This document shows, one piece after another, positions 34,041 through 43,267 of a stretch of DNA of 64,000 nucleotides. Where the stretch lies: assembly GCA_039818725.1 (NCBI GenBank), contig JBCBTK010000027.1, positions 1-64,000 of the forward strand, given 5' to 3'. The notes beneath the pieces were generated by a model. The model ran no database searches and had not been told where the DNA came from. It saw only the letters and a list, made by a program, of their open reading frames with translations. Source of the stretch: Congregibacter sp039818725. GTDB taxonomy: Bacteria > Pseudomonadota > Gammaproteobacteria > Pseudomonadales > Halieaceae. Numbering within the stretch: position 1 is the first letter of the stretch; each line of letters starts with the position of its first letter. The position numbers and the translations under genes were made by a program.

Positions 34041-35555
34041 TCACGGCGTTTGTTGTGTAACGCGCTCAAACTCCAGACCGAATGCCTCGAGACCATCGAT
34101 CTCGCCGGCCGGCGTAAGGGAGAAGCGCGCAAAGCCCGGATTGGCCCAATCCTCATGCATCAGCAAGAAGGTGTCCGCGTGCCAAGGTGTGAGGCGGTAA
34201 CTGCGAACGCGGGTGTTCAGGCGCAGGCCTTCACCTTCGCGGAGCAGTTCCAGGGGGCCGCCGCGAGGGCTGTCGTACGAGCCTGCGTAGGCTTCGAGAT
34301 CGAGAGAGGGTGGAACGTCCAGCCGGCCCGCCATGATCTCTGCGCGTTTGCGTTCACGCTCCGCTGCCCTCGAACCATAGAGCTTCGTTACGTCCGCAAC
34401 CCAGTCACGACGTTTCGATTGATTCCGCGAATCCATCGCGGACCAGAGCAGCGCGTGACGCAGCTCCGCGCCGCCGCGGTTTGCCAGCATGACCATGCCG
34501 CGACCGGCTTCCCGGTCGAGCCCGACAATCGCCGTCGCGCCGTTCAGGCTACCCGTGTGATAGTCGATCTTGCGGCCCTGAAAATCCTGCTGATACCAGC
34601 CCAGGCCGTAGCTGATCCAGTGAGGTTCGGTCAGTTCCGCAGTGGGGTAGTAATCCCGCCTAGATACAAGCTGCTGGGGAGTGAACATTTCCTCCAGCGC
34701 GCCTTCCGACAGCAGCCGCTCGCCGCTTTCCGTGACACCGCCCCGGAGCAGAAACTCGATCCATCGAATCATATCGGACACGGTGGACCAGGCCGATCCG
34801 GCCGCGTCGCTCACCTCTCCACGGAGGGAGTGATTGACCTCGCGCAGCTCGCCATCGAACACATCGTAGGGCTGCGCCCGAAGAGCGTCCTCGGGAAGCG
34901 CGTCGCGGGTTCCCACGGTCCGCATACCAATGGGACGCCAAAGCCGCCGCTTCAGAAACTCTTCCCAGGGCTCGCCGCTTACGCGTTCTATAACGAGGCC
35001 GGCTAGTTCGTACATGGTGTTCTGATAAATCTTGCGCTCCCGGGGTGCCGCCACGGGCTCTACGTAGCGCAGGCGCGGCAGCTGATCGGCCAGGGGCATG
35101 CCCTGATTGAAGGTCCAGAAGTCCGTCGACGGGAGACCGGTACGATGGGTGAGCAGATCTCGCAGCGTAATCTGTGGCGTCAGCGCGGGATCGGCGAAGT
35201 GGATTTCCGGCAGATGGTCGATGAGAAGATCGTCCAGCTCGAGGCGGCCATCATCAACAAGCATGAGCATACCCGCGGCGACCATCGCCTTGGTGGTCGA
35301 CGCGTTGATAAAGAACGTGTCCTTTGTGACCGAAGCGCCGCCACCGAGCGCCGCCTGACCGAATCCCCGTGCGTAGACGGCCCGGCCTTCCTCCACCACG
35401 GCCACCGCGAGTCCCGGTACCTGCCAGTCCGCCATGCCGCGTTGGACCCCGGCCGAGAAGCGCTCCTCATCGACCAACGCGGTCGCGGCCGGGGACGTGA
35501 GCAGGACCAAGAGCAGGATCGGTGCGAGGCTCGATTTGTGTATTCGGAAAGTCAT
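34041..35555 (-). CDS. Exported beta-lactamase-fold serine hydrolase
   Basis: A 504-residue class C beta-lactamase/DD-peptidase-like protein. A signal peptide (LAPILLLVLLTSPAATA) precedes the catalytic domain with SxxK as STTK (FINASTTKAMVAAG), the YxN motif as YQN (IYQNTMYELAG) and the third motif HTG (DYHTGSLNG). A C-terminal extension of about 130 residues (DLEAYAGSYDS...) is the DUF3471-like beta domain common in this family. It is probably a periplasmic esterase or peptidase rather than a resistance enzyme. It converges with the tandem DsbA-like genes. Confidence 0.88.
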   Translation of the reverse strand: MTFRIHKSSLAPILLLVLLTSPAATALVDEERFSAGVQRGMADWQVPGLAVAVVEEGRAVYARGFGQAALGGGASVTKDTFFINASTTKAMVAAGMLMLVDDGRLELDDLLIDHLPEIHFADPALTPQITLRDLLTHRTGLPSTDFWTFNQGMPLADQLPRLRYVEPVAAPRERKIYQNTMYELAGLVIERVSGEPWEEFLKRRLWRPIGMRTVGTRDALPEDALRAQPYDVFDGELREVNHSLRGEVSDAAGSAWSTVSDMIRWIEFLLRGGVTESGERLLSEGALEEMFTPQQLVSRRDYYPTAELTEPHWISYGLGWYQQDFQGRKIDYHTGSLNGATAIVGLDREAGRGMVMLANRGGAELRHALLWSAMDSRNQSKRRDWVADVTKLYGSRAAERERKRAEIMAGRLDVPPSLDLEAYAGSYDSPRGGPLELLREGEGLRLNTRVRSYRLTPWHADTFLLMHEDWANPGFARFSLTPAGEIDGLEAFGLEFERVTQQTP

Positions 35556-35691
35556 GGCGCCAGTCTACGTTTCAGTTTCCGACGATGAAACCAGCGCAGC
35601 CTAACGCGGGTGTGGCAAGATCCCAGTCCATGGGCAAAGAGCCGGCTGCCCCGCCATCCCCCGTCGCGCCGTCGGGGTCGGAGATCTTGCG

Positions 35692-36294
35692 ATGACAACA
35701 CCACTCTCGCGCCTGCAGTACGTTTTTCTGACGGCGCTCCTGCCCGCATTGTTGTGTGCGATCTCGCTCACCGCCGCAGAGCTGTTCGCGGCCCCGCAGG
35801 ACACCGTCCCGGAAGGCTATGGTCTGGGCAGGCCCGCAGACCCGGAGGCCATTGCCCGCATCGATATCGATGTGATGCCCGACGGCCGCGGACTTCCGGA
35901 GGGAAAGGGAACCGCGCGGGAAGGGCAGATCATCTACGAAGCGGCCTGTGCTCACTGCCATGGCAGCGAAGGGCGCGACGGCCCCAACGGCTCGCTGGCC
36001 GGTGTGCCGCAGTACGCGGTAACGGAACTGGCCGATGACCGCTCGCTGAAGCGCACCGTGGGCAACTACTGGCCCTATGCCACCACACTGTTTGATTACC
36101 TGCGTCGCGCCATGCCTTTCGACAAGCCCGGCTCGCTGTCCAACGACGAGCTGTACGCCGTCACCGCCTATGTTCTCCATCTCAACGGATTGGTGGATGA
36201 ACTGGCAACGCTGGGCGCCGGGACTCTACCCTTGATCGACATGCCTGCGCGCGAACGCTTCCAGCCCGCCAGCGAAGCCCGGGAGCAGCCATGA
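35692..36294 (+). CDS. Mono-haem cytochrome c, SoxD-like
   Basis: A 200-residue exported c-type cytochrome. The signal segment is followed by GRGLPEGKGTAREGQIIYEA and a single haem motif CAHCH near residue 86. A likely axial Met lies in RRAMPFDKPGSL near 140. The sequence around the haem resembles SoxD, but SoxD normally has two haems and is much longer. It overlaps the next gene, a SoxC-type enzyme, by ATGA, so it is almost certainly that enzyme's electron acceptor. A GGAG site precedes ATG 35692. Confidence 0.88.
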   Translation: MTTPLSRLQYVFLTALLPALLCAISLTAAELFAAPQDTVPEGYGLGRPADPEAIARIDIDVMPDGRGLPEGKGTAREGQIIYEAACAHCHGSEGRDGPNGSLAGVPQYAVTELADDRSLKRTVGNYWPYATTLFDYLRRAMPFDKPGSLSNDELYAVTAYVLHLNGLVDELATLGAGTLPLIDMPARERFQPASEAREQP

Positions 36295-37505
36295 GCAGAG
36301 ATTCAAGAGACGCTGCCCTGGAAACCAGCCGCCGCAGACTTCTGGCCGTGGCAACCGGCGGAGCCGCTGCGGGCTTGCTGGGCATGAGTGTCAGGGGTGC
36401 TGAGACAGATCCAACCAGGGTGCAGGGGCGGCTTCCGTCCGCCCTCGGACAGCGCTCCGGCTTCGAGATGGTCGAGCGAACCCCCGCTTTTGGCGTCGTC
36501 TCGCTGACACCCCTGGAGTCGCTGTACGGAACCATCACACCTGCCGATCTCCACTTCGAACGGCACCACGCCGGTATCCCGGAAATCGATCCCCAGAGTC
36601 ATGAACTTCTTCTTCATGGCCTGGTGGAGCGTCCGTTGAGTTGGAGCGTCGCGGCGCTGAAACGCTACCCGTCGGTGACGCGAACCTGCTTTATCGAGTG
36701 CTCCGGCAACTATTTTCCCACCGCGGGCGAGCTGTCGCCGCCGCACTTGGTTTGCGGTCTCACCAGCCAGAGCGAGTGGACCGGTGTACCCCTGGCCACG
36801 CTTCTGCGCGAGGCCGGGGTTCGTTCGGGCGGATCATGGGTCCTCGCCGAGGGCTCCGATGCGGCCGTCATGAGTCGCAGTATCCCGCTGGAAAAATGCC
36901 TCGATGATGCGCTGGTTGTTTACGCTCAAAACGGCGAGGCAATTCGTCCCGCCCAGGGATACCCGATACGTCTTCTGCTTCCCGGCTGGGAAGGGAACAC
37001 AAACGTGAAATGGCTCCGCCGCCTCGAAGTTACGGACGGACCGTCCATGGCCCGGGATGAAACGTCAAAGTACACAGAGCCCATGCGCGACGGATACATT
37101 CGTCAGTTCAGCTTTGAGATCGAAGCGCGGTCGATCATTACGCACCCGGCGTGTCCCGCCGTGATCGAACCGGGTTGGCAGGAGATTCGCGGTCTTGCCT
37201 GGAGCGGTCGGGGCCGCATAAGCCGGGTCGAGGTGAGCAGCGATGGAGGCAAGCGCTGGCAAGACGCGAGGCTGCAGGGACCCGTACTGCCGAAGGCACA
37301 CACGCGCTTTGGGCTGCCCTGGAAGTGGGATGGGCAGGCGACGGAGCTGCTCAGCCGGGCCACGGATGAGACGGGTTACGTTCAACCCACGCTGAAGACC
37401 ATCCTCAAAGAGCGAGGGCCGGGGTCCGGACCCTATCATTTCAACCCTATTGTCGGCTGGCGGGTTCTGCGCGACGGCGAACTGCGCTTTAACCCCACGG
37501 GCTGA
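36291..37505 (+). CDS. soxC: SoxC-type molybdenum sulfur/sulfite dehydrogenase
   Basis: A 404-residue sulfite-oxidase-family enzyme exported by Tat (SRRRLLAVATGGAAAGLLG). SoxC signatures are ITPADLHFERHHAGIPEID and LLLHGLVERPLSW. The molybdenum-ligand Cys is in FIECSGNYFPTAG near residue 137. The C-terminal Mo-co dimerisation domain includes WSGRGRISRVEVSSDGGKRW. SoxC works with SoxD to oxidise protein-bound sulfane; related SorA enzymes oxidise sulfite. No soxXYZAB genes are in the window, so a stand-alone sulfite or sulfane dehydrogenase is possible. GGGAG precedes the ATG. Confidence 0.9.
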   Translation: MSRDSRDAALETSRRRLLAVATGGAAAGLLGMSVRGAETDPTRVQGRLPSALGQRSGFEMVERTPAFGVVSLTPLESLYGTITPADLHFERHHAGIPEIDPQSHELLLHGLVERPLSWSVAALKRYPSVTRTCFIECSGNYFPTAGELSPPHLVCGLTSQSEWTGVPLATLLREAGVRSGGSWVLAEGSDAAVMSRSIPLEKCLDDALVVYAQNGEAIRPAQGYPIRLLLPGWEGNTNVKWLRRLEVTDGPSMARDETSKYTEPMRDGYIRQFSFEIEARSIITHPACPAVIEPGWQEIRGLAWSGRGRISRVEVSSDGGKRWQDARLQGPVLPKAHTRFGLPWKWDGQATELLSRATDETGYVQPTLKTILKERGPGSGPYHFNPIVGWRVLRDGELRFNPTG

Positions 37506-37514
37506 CGCATCGCA

Positions 37515-38711
37515 CTAGAGCTGCTCCAGCGCCTGCTCGAGGTCCGCAATCAGATCATCGGGGTCTTCAAGACCCACCGAGACCCGTATATCCCCAATGT
37601 CGATGCCCATGGCCGCGAGCCGCTCCGGCGGCTGTTCCTTGGCGTAGCTGATTGCCGGTGCATAGATCAGACTCTCGTGCCCGCCCCAGGACACGGCACG
37701 CTGGAACAGTGCCGTGGCATCGAAGAAGCGCTTGACGGCAGACAGGTCGGTGCTTTCGAGCCGGAAGCCGAAAAGGCTCGAGCAGCCGGATTGCTGTCGC
37801 CTGGCGAGGGCGTGCTGCGGATGGGACTCAAGTCCTGGATGACGCACCTGCGCGATCTTCGGATGCGCCTCCAGGAAGCGCGCTACAGCCAGTCCGTTGG
37901 CCTGGTGCAGGGCCATGCGCGCCGGCAGCGTACGCAGGCTGCGCAGGAGGAGCCAGGCCTCGAAGGGAGCCATACGACCGCCGAGCAGTTCCCCCTCGTT
38001 CACCGCGATGCTGTCGATATCGGTGGCCGCGCCCAGCACAACCCCGCCCACGACGTCGGAATGACCGCCCAGGTATTTTGAGACGCTGTGAATCTCAAGG
38101 TCGGCGCCGAGCGCGAGTGTGTTTTGGTACAGAGGCGTGGCCCAGGTGTTGTCGCAGACGATGCGGGCGCCGCGCCGCCGGGCGAGATGGGCGATGGCGG
38201 TGATGTCCTGGAGGCCGAATTTTCCGGAAGAGGGGCTCTCGAGGTATACGAGTTTTGTGCGTTCCGAAATTGCCGCCTCGACTTCAGCGAGATCGTCCCC
38301 GCCTATGTAGTCGGTCTCGATACCCATTTTCTGCGGCAGGTAGGTTCCCAGCAGCGTGGAGGCGGGTCCGTACACGTTGCGGATGGTGACGACATGATCA
38401 CCGGCCTTCAGGCAGTGCAGCACCGCCGCGTTGATGGCCGCCATACCGCTGGCGAAGAGTCGCGCTCTCGCACTCCCTGCCAGCGCCGCAAGCTGCGCCT
38501 CGGCGGCGCATACCGTGGGATTGAGCTGGCGCGAGTACACGGGCGTAGCGGTGCGGTCTTCGAAGGCGGCATCGATGGCATCCCAGCTCTCGAAGGAGAA
38601 GGTGGAGTTCTGATACAGCGGTGGAACGACAGCGCCGAAACGTTCGTCGGCGTGCACTCCATCGCGAATGAGGCGCGTCGCCGGTTTCCAGTCGCTTGCG
38701 TCGTCACTCAC
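37515..38711 (-). CDS. PLP-dependent trans-sulfuration enzyme (cystathionine gamma-synthase/beta-lyase family)
   Basis: A 398-residue Cys/Met-metabolism PLP enzyme. It shows VVPPLYQNSTF, YSRQLNPT, the cofactor-stacking Tyr in RNVYGPASTLL, and the PLP-binding Lys in SVSKYLGGHSDVVGG. It forms or breaks C-S bonds of cystathionine, methionine or homocysteine derivatives; which one cannot be told from sequence alone. The GTG start overlaps the stop of the NhaC-type carrier (GTGA), so the two are translationally coupled. The carrier probably moves its substrate or product. Confidence 0.9.
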   Translation of the reverse strand: MSDDASDWKPATRLIRDGVHADERFGAVVPPLYQNSTFSFESWDAIDAAFEDRTATPVYSRQLNPTVCAAEAQLAALAGSARARLFASGMAAINAAVLHCLKAGDHVVTIRNVYGPASTLLGTYLPQKMGIETDYIGGDDLAEVEAAISERTKLVYLESPSSGKFGLQDITAIAHLARRRGARIVCDNTWATPLYQNTLALGADLEIHSVSKYLGGHSDVVGGVVLGAATDIDSIAVNEGELLGGRMAPFEAWLLLRSLRTLPARMALHQANGLAVARFLEAHPKIAQVRHPGLESHPQHALARRQQSGCSSLFGFRLESTDLSAVKRFFDATALFQRAVSWGGHESLIYAPAISYAKEQPPERLAAMGIDIGDIRVSVGLEDPDDLIADLEQALEQL

Positions 38712-40219
38712 GCCGCTGGTCCTTGTCCGGCAGGGCTTGTCGACGGCTCGTCCGCGCTCACAGGGACAGGCTTATCGCCGGCCGAGCTTCTGGCTGCGTA
38801 GAAACAGCCGATACCGGTGATCGCCAGGGCCGGGGCGACGATGAAGTTGCTCAGGGAAAGCATCTGCCAGTGCCAGTACTCCGCCACGGACACACCCAGG
38901 GTGGCGACCATGAACAGTGCTGTAGGGTGCCAGGGAATCAGGCTTTCGATCATCGTGCCCATGTCCTCGATGGAGCGCGACAGGACTCGCCGTGGAATAC
39001 CCAGAGCGTCAAAACGCCGGCCGAAGGCGTCGCCGACGATAAAGGAAGTAGCGGACTGATTCGAGGTCATAGCGTTGGTCACGGCGCTGGCGCCGAGAGC
39101 TGCGAGCACTGTGGCAGCACTCCCGCGGGCGAAGGCGAAAAGTCGTCCAACTACCCGCGGCATGGTATCCAGCAGATCAATGGCGCCAACAAAAAGGAAG
39201 ACCAGAATAGCGACGAAGATAGCCTCCCGCATGGAATAGAGACCGCCGCGCTCCACCAGCTGGCGCACCGTGTCGGGAACCGCTGCCCCGGGCACCATGG
39301 AAAGCTGGAATCCTGTGGTGATAGAGGCGTAGACATCGGTTGCCGCGAAAGGCTGAAGAGCGAGTGCGAGCAAAGTTGCCGTGCCCGTTGATGCGAAGAG
39401 AACGGGCAGCGTGGGCCAGCGTCGAAATGAGCCGATCAGAACGACGGCCGGAGGAAGAAGAAGCAGAACGTGGTAGCGGAAGATGCCGGAAATTCCGGAG
39501 AGGAAGGCCTCAATCTCCGCGCTGCGATCATCGCCTTCGATCTGCGACATCGCACCCACGGTGCTGTACACAAGCAGCGCAACAACGGACGAGGGAACGG
39601 TTGTCCAGAGCATGGAGCGAATGTGCTCAAAGAGTGGGACCTCGGCGCCGATGGCCGCAAAATTGGTGGTGTCTGAGAGCGGTGACAGCTTGTCCCCAAA
39701 GAGTGCGCCGCCGATCACCGCGCCGGCGACGATGGGCAGTGCGGCACCGACCGATACGCCGATACCCATGATCACCACGCCGATGGTTCCCGCCGAACCC
39801 CAGGATGTTCCCGTCAACGTCGAGAAGATCGCGGTCACGGCAAAGGCAAGGGCATAGATCCAGCTCGGATCGATCATGAGCACGCCGTAGTACACCAGCA
39901 TGGGAATGGTGCCGCAGACCATCCAGGATCCGACGATCAGACCGATGGCAAAGAGAATGAAAATTCCCGGCATCGCCCGCGACAGCCGGTTCACAATCGC
40001 ACTCTGGATCATCAACCAGGGATAGCCCATGACCAGGAGCTGGATAAAGGCCGCCGACGCGGCGCAGAGGAAAACCACTTCCAGTGGAATCGGCGCCTGG
40101 GCCAGGAACAGGGGCCTTGCCATGAGCCCGTAGAAAATGAGCAGGGCGAGCACGAGTACGGGAGTGGCAGACAGCGCAAAGCTGACCTCGCGGCCATCCG
40201 GGGTTTTTACGGCGAGCAT
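38708..40219 (-). CDS. NhaC-family carrier
   Basis: A 503-residue membrane protein with about 11-13 spans. It carries the NhaC-family motifs FSTLTGTSWGSAGTIGVV, GAALPIVAGAVIGGALFGDK and LSPLSDTTNFAAIG, and the second-half repeat region SNQSATSFIVGDAF. NhaC members are Na+/H+ antiporters, but the superfamily also includes predicted methionine (MetT) and other amino-acid carriers. Overlap with a trans-sulfuration gene favours sulfur amino-acid transport here; this is inference from context. Confidence 0.85.
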   Translation of the reverse strand: MLAVKTPDGREVSFALSATPVLVLALLIFYGLMARPLFLAQAPIPLEVVFLCAASAAFIQLLVMGYPWLMIQSAIVNRLSRAMPGIFILFAIGLIVGSWMVCGTIPMLVYYGVLMIDPSWIYALAFAVTAIFSTLTGTSWGSAGTIGVVIMGIGVSVGAALPIVAGAVIGGALFGDKLSPLSDTTNFAAIGAEVPLFEHIRSMLWTTVPSSVVALLVYSTVGAMSQIEGDDRSAEIEAFLSGISGIFRYHVLLLLPPAVVLIGSFRRWPTLPVLFASTGTATLLALALQPFAATDVYASITTGFQLSMVPGAAVPDTVRQLVERGGLYSMREAIFVAILVFLFVGAIDLLDTMPRVVGRLFAFARGSAATVLAALGASAVTNAMTSNQSATSFIVGDAFGRRFDALGIPRRVLSRSIEDMGTMIESLIPWHPTALFMVATLGVSVAEYWHWQMLSLSNFIVAPALAITGIGCFYAARSSAGDKPVPVSADEPSTSPAGQGPAA

Positions 40220-40562
40220 CGCTCAACGCTAGCACAGCGCGCATGCCGCTGCCTGGGTTTTGCCAGTGTAGGGGTAGCCGAGCTTGGCAGGCACTAGAAT
40301 GTGGCTCGCGATGGTACGGCGTCCGCTGTGATCGTCGCTGGACCGCGTTGTGGTTACCAAACTGAAACGGGCAGAGCACTTGATTGAAAAGATTTTGTAC
40401 AGGGTCGAAAGGCTCAGGCATTGCGCTGTTGCCGCAGCAGCGCTCGTTCTCCGCGGTCAAGAACCCTCGTCCGGCGCCAGTCGCCTTGATACCAAGGCGT
40501 TCATCGGTAGTGTTGTAGCGAGTTGGTCGCTGCATTTACGGCGCGGGAGTTTGGTATAACCC
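40220..40562. other. Intergenic, divergent promoter region
   Basis: These 343 bases separate the divergent NhaC and DUF6671 genes and must contain promoters for both. A 69-codon frame from GTG 40350 to 40559 lacks family resemblance and a clear ribosome site and is not accepted. No strong palindrome or RNA structure was seen. Confidence 0.4.
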
Positions 40563-41399
40563 ATGTTTGCGGGGCGCACCCTCGTCATTGCCACCAAACA
40601 CGACAAGGAGCGAGTCATCGCTCCGGTTCTGGAAACCGCCCTGGGCGTGCACTGCATCACGCCGCCAGACCTCGATACGGACCTCCTTGGTACATTCACC
40701 GGCGAGGTGGAACGCACCATGGACCCCGTCTCCACCGCGCGCGAGAAGTGCCTTCGTGCCATGGATGCGACAGGCACTGATCTCGCGCTAGCCAGTGAGG
40801 GTTCCTTTGGACCGCATCCGGTGATGGTGTTCGTTCCCGGCGGTGAGGAGCTGCTGGTCCTGGTGGACCGGAAAAACGAGCTGGAACTCGCCGCGCGGGA
40901 CCTGAGCACTTCCACCAACTTCGCGACGGCAACCGTCCGCGATGACAGCGCTCTGCTGGAGTTTGCTGAAAAGGCGAAGTTTCCGAGCCACGCGCTGATA
41001 CTGCGTAAGGCTCGCGACAGTCGTGAGCATATCCACAAGAACCTGCACGACGAGGCCACGCTGCTGTCGGTCTTCCACGATTTGCGCCAGCGCTTCGGAG
41101 AGGCCTTCGTGGAAACGGACATGCGCGCCATGCACAACCCGACGCGCATGGCCGCCATCGGTAACGCCACGCGGAAACTTGTCGAGCTCCTGCAGTCCAA
41201 CTGCCCTGTCTGCTCATGGCCCGGATTCCGGGTTACGGACGTGGTGCGCGGCCTGCCCTGCGGACTGTGCGGATTGCCGACCCAGGCCGCGTCCCGACAC
41301 ATCCTGGTCTGTGAGCACTGCGGTCATCGCGACGAGCGGCGCTACCCGGATGGGAAGACGGTGGAGGACCCGATGTACTGTGAGTTCTGTAATCCCTAG
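40563..41399 (+). CDS. DUF6671 protein with C-terminal zinc ribbons
   Basis: A 278-residue protein. The N-terminal part (RTLVIATKHDKERVIAPVLE, TFTGEVERTMDPVSTAREK, LASEGSFGPHP) matches the DUF6671 layout. The last 70 residues carry four Cys pairs, CPVC, CGLC, CEHC and CEFC, typical of two zinc-binding knuckles. The function is unknown; conserved Glu and His residues hint at an enzyme domain joined to a nucleic-acid- or protein-binding zinc module. The start is ATG 40563, with GGGAG about 14 bases upstream, a weak site. Confidence 0.84.
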   Translation: MFAGRTLVIATKHDKERVIAPVLETALGVHCITPPDLDTDLLGTFTGEVERTMDPVSTAREKCLRAMDATGTDLALASEGSFGPHPVMVFVPGGEELLVLVDRKNELELAARDLSTSTNFATATVRDDSALLEFAEKAKFPSHALILRKARDSREHIHKNLHDEATLLSVFHDLRQRFGEAFVETDMRAMHNPTRMAAIGNATRKLVELLQSNCPVCSWPGFRVTDVVRGLPCGLCGLPTQAASRHILVCEHCGHRDERRYPDGKTVEDPMYCEFCNP

Positions 41400-41618
41400 T
41401 TGGTTTGTTTGCAAAAAAAAAGCTTGAAGGCGGGTTCAAAGCAAGTCACCACGCAAGCGCACACGCTCGGGTCTTGCTTCACCAGGACCGTGATCAGCCG
41501 AAAGCCAACGCTTTCTTCCTTTGATTCACGAGCCCGATTGCTTGAGTTTCTTAGTGAACAAAGTACCTTCGATAGCTTAGGTACCATTCTCCGGCTTTAG
41601 CGGTAAGGGAAAACGTCC

Positions 41619-42539
41619 ATGGCCTTCGCGTTGGAAAGCAGTTGTTGGGCTGGCGGTAGCAACTGTCGCAAAAGTCGGCTTGTTTCGCTCGGCATTCCCG
41701 GCATTCTCGCCCTCCTCGGCATCACGGGCCATGCGATAGCCGAGGATCTATCAGATGCAGGTTCGCATTCGACTGCACCGTCATCAACGGTTTTCAATCT
41801 GCTCGATGATCGGTGGCTTCTCTCGGTTGGGGCCTCAAGACTCAGAGGCGAGGCCACGGTCGGAGCATCCATCGACGGACTTCCTCCCGCGGAGATATCG
41901 CTGAATGATCTGGGACTCGAAGAACGGGACACCTCGTATTTTTCAGACCTGACCTACCGAATCAATGAGCGCTGGGATGTGCAGGTGTCTCTATACAGCT
42001 TCGATGTCTCCAGCAGCGGCATGGCAGAGCGAGATTTCAGCTTTGGAGGCACAGACTTCACCGTGGGCGCGGAGCTCGATTTGGGGCTTGATGTCGATGC
42101 TTACCTGCTCCACGCGAGCTATAGGGTCTACGACGGAAACCGATTCGATTTGCAGCTAGGAGGCGGAATTCACGCTCTGGATCTTGGCACGAGTATTCGC
42201 GGGGCGCTGTCCGTTGGTGAAAACGAAGTGAGCGGGCAGCAGTCCTCCTCGAGCCTGCTGGCCCCGGTGCCCAACCTGAGGGCCGAGGCACGCTGGCATA
42301 TCGCTGATCGCCTGGCCGTTACCGGAACCACGGGATGGCTTTCTGCCAATGTGGGCGACTACGAAGGCGATTTTATTTATCTCCATCTTCAGACGGTGTA
42401 CAGCATCACGGAACAGCTGGGGGTGGCGTTGGGTTACCAGCGAACCGCTGTAGACGTGACTGAGTCGCGTTCGCGGTCGCAGATTGTGTACGACGTAGTA
42501 TTGGACGGGGCCACGCTGACGCTTAAGTATGCGTTCTAG
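41619..42539 (+). CDS. Outer-membrane beta-barrel protein
   Basis: A 306-residue protein with an N-terminal signal (IPGILALLGITGHAIAED). It has alternating amphipathic strands ending in the aromatic C-terminus LTLKYAF, the pattern recognised by the Bam complex. Strand-like segments such as DAYLLHASYRVYDGNRFDLQLG support an 8-12 strand barrel. The pore or ligand role is unknown. An AGGGA site lies before ATG 41619. It stands just upstream of the cassette region and its base composition resembles that of the core genes. Confidence 0.82.
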   Translation: MAFALESSCWAGGSNCRKSRLVSLGIPGILALLGITGHAIAEDLSDAGSHSTAPSSTVFNLLDDRWLLSVGASRLRGEATVGASIDGLPPAEISLNDLGLEERDTSYFSDLTYRINERWDVQVSLYSFDVSSSGMAERDFSFGGTDFTVGAELDLGLDVDAYLLHASYRVYDGNRFDLQLGGGIHALDLGTSIRGALSVGENEVSGQQSSSSLLAPVPNLRAEARWHIADRLAVTGTTGWLSANVGDYEGDFIYLHLQTVYSITEQLGVALGYQRTAVDVTESRSRSQIVYDVVLDGATLTLKYAF

Positions 42540-42846
42540 GTGCGGATCGCTACCAGCTTTAGCGAGTGAGGCGCTGCGTCAGGCAGGTCTCACTGTGAGC
42601 GTTTAAGTCACGTTTATTCAATCGCTTGATCTGCTATACCGGGCAGCAGAGCTCTTTTTTTGACGGTATCTGCGCTAGGCCAAGGGCAAATCGTGTCTAA
42701 CTTCGCGCTCAGACCTTCCATCAACAGATTTGCGCAGTTTGCTGATCTAAAGTGGTTTTACCGAGTTGAAGCGACGGAAAGCCCAAGTGTTAACGCGAAA
42801 CTACATAAATAACCTGTCCTTGTTAACTAGCTGTCAGGTGCCTTTC
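42540..42846. other. AT-richer non-coding region at the start of the cassette zone
   Basis: These 307 bases carry no convincing gene and become visibly AT-richer than the flanking chromosome. They must include the promoter and left end of the first cassette. The R'' box of attC1 (ACCTAAC) predicts a cassette junction reading GTTAGGT, but no exact copy was found here, so the left boundary is unresolved. No integrase gene or attI site was recognised. Confidence 0.45.
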
Positions 42847-43146
42847 ATGAATCGCTCATGCCCTGATTGCAAAACGCCAGTTTTATCCGTTCGCCAAAAG
42901 CTCTGGCTATGTTTGGGAGGTTCATTCATTTGCCCCGAGTGTGATGCGAAGTTAGTTGTAGGTTCGCGTATTGCTACTGCGTTCATCGGCGCTCTATGCG
43001 GAACATTCGGGTTTTACGTTATTGTATTTTTCGGTCTCGCGGGTGTTGCCGCAACGTTTCTAGTCGCGTTTATGCTTGCTGGGTTTGTAGCTTACGTCCT
43101 GCCACCTCGGCGTGTCGGGGTACGAAACTTTAGGTTAAGGAGTTAG
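42847..43146 (+). CDS. Cassette-borne zinc-ribbon membrane protein
   Basis: A 99-residue protein. The N-terminal zinc-ribbon-like part has CPDC and, after about 25 residues, CPEC. Two hydrophobic segments follow (TAFIGALCGTFGFYVIVFFG and the stretch after it to YVLPP). ATG 42847 follows AGGTG and starts the conserved-looking part; the frame is open from 42766. The gene is noticeably AT-richer than its neighbours and is followed eight bases later by an integron attC site, so it is a mobile gene cassette. No function is assigned. Confidence 0.7.
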   Translation: MNRSCPDCKTPVLSVRQKLWLCLGGSFICPECDAKLVVGSRIATAFIGALCGTFGFYVIVFFGLAGVAATFLVAFMLAGFVAYVLPPRRVGVRNFRLRS

Positions 43147-43154
43147 TTTACGGC

Positions 43155-43242
43155 ACCTAACAAGTCAAGGCTGCAAGGGCGCTCCGCGCCGGGACGTCGT
43201 AACCGCTGCGCGGTTCCGCCGCCCCAGCTTGAAGCGTTAAGC
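43155..43242 (+). other. Integron recombination site attC (first)
   Basis: All attC landmarks are present. The R'' box is ACCTAAC (43155-43161). The L'' arm TCAAGGCTG (43165-43173) pairs with L' CAGCTTGA (43225-43232), leaving one unpaired G. The R' core is GTTAAGC (43236-43242). A hairpin-forming centre lies between. The unpaired base in L'' is the known strand-selecting feature of attC sites. The centre is nearly identical to that of the second attC. Confidence 0.85.
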
Positions 43243-43267
43243 GGCTGTATCCACTACTCGTGCCAAC

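Noticed and set aside
34041..35555. Antibiotic-resistance beta-lactamase
   Set aside because: The SxxK, YxN and HTG motifs define the fold, but the C-terminal extra domain and setting are those of general serine hydrolases; no evidence for drug resistance.
40350..40559. Short frame before the DUF6671 gene
   Set aside because: GTG start without a ribosome site and no recognisable sequence; lies where the promoter should be.
41400..41600. 66-codon frame between DUF6671 and the barrel gene
   Set aside because: Begins directly after a stop codon, with low-complexity composition and no homology I recognise.
42766..42846. N-terminal extension of the cassette zinc-ribbon protein
   Set aside because: The 27 extra codons lack family likeness and a ribosome site; AGGTG stands before ATG 42847.
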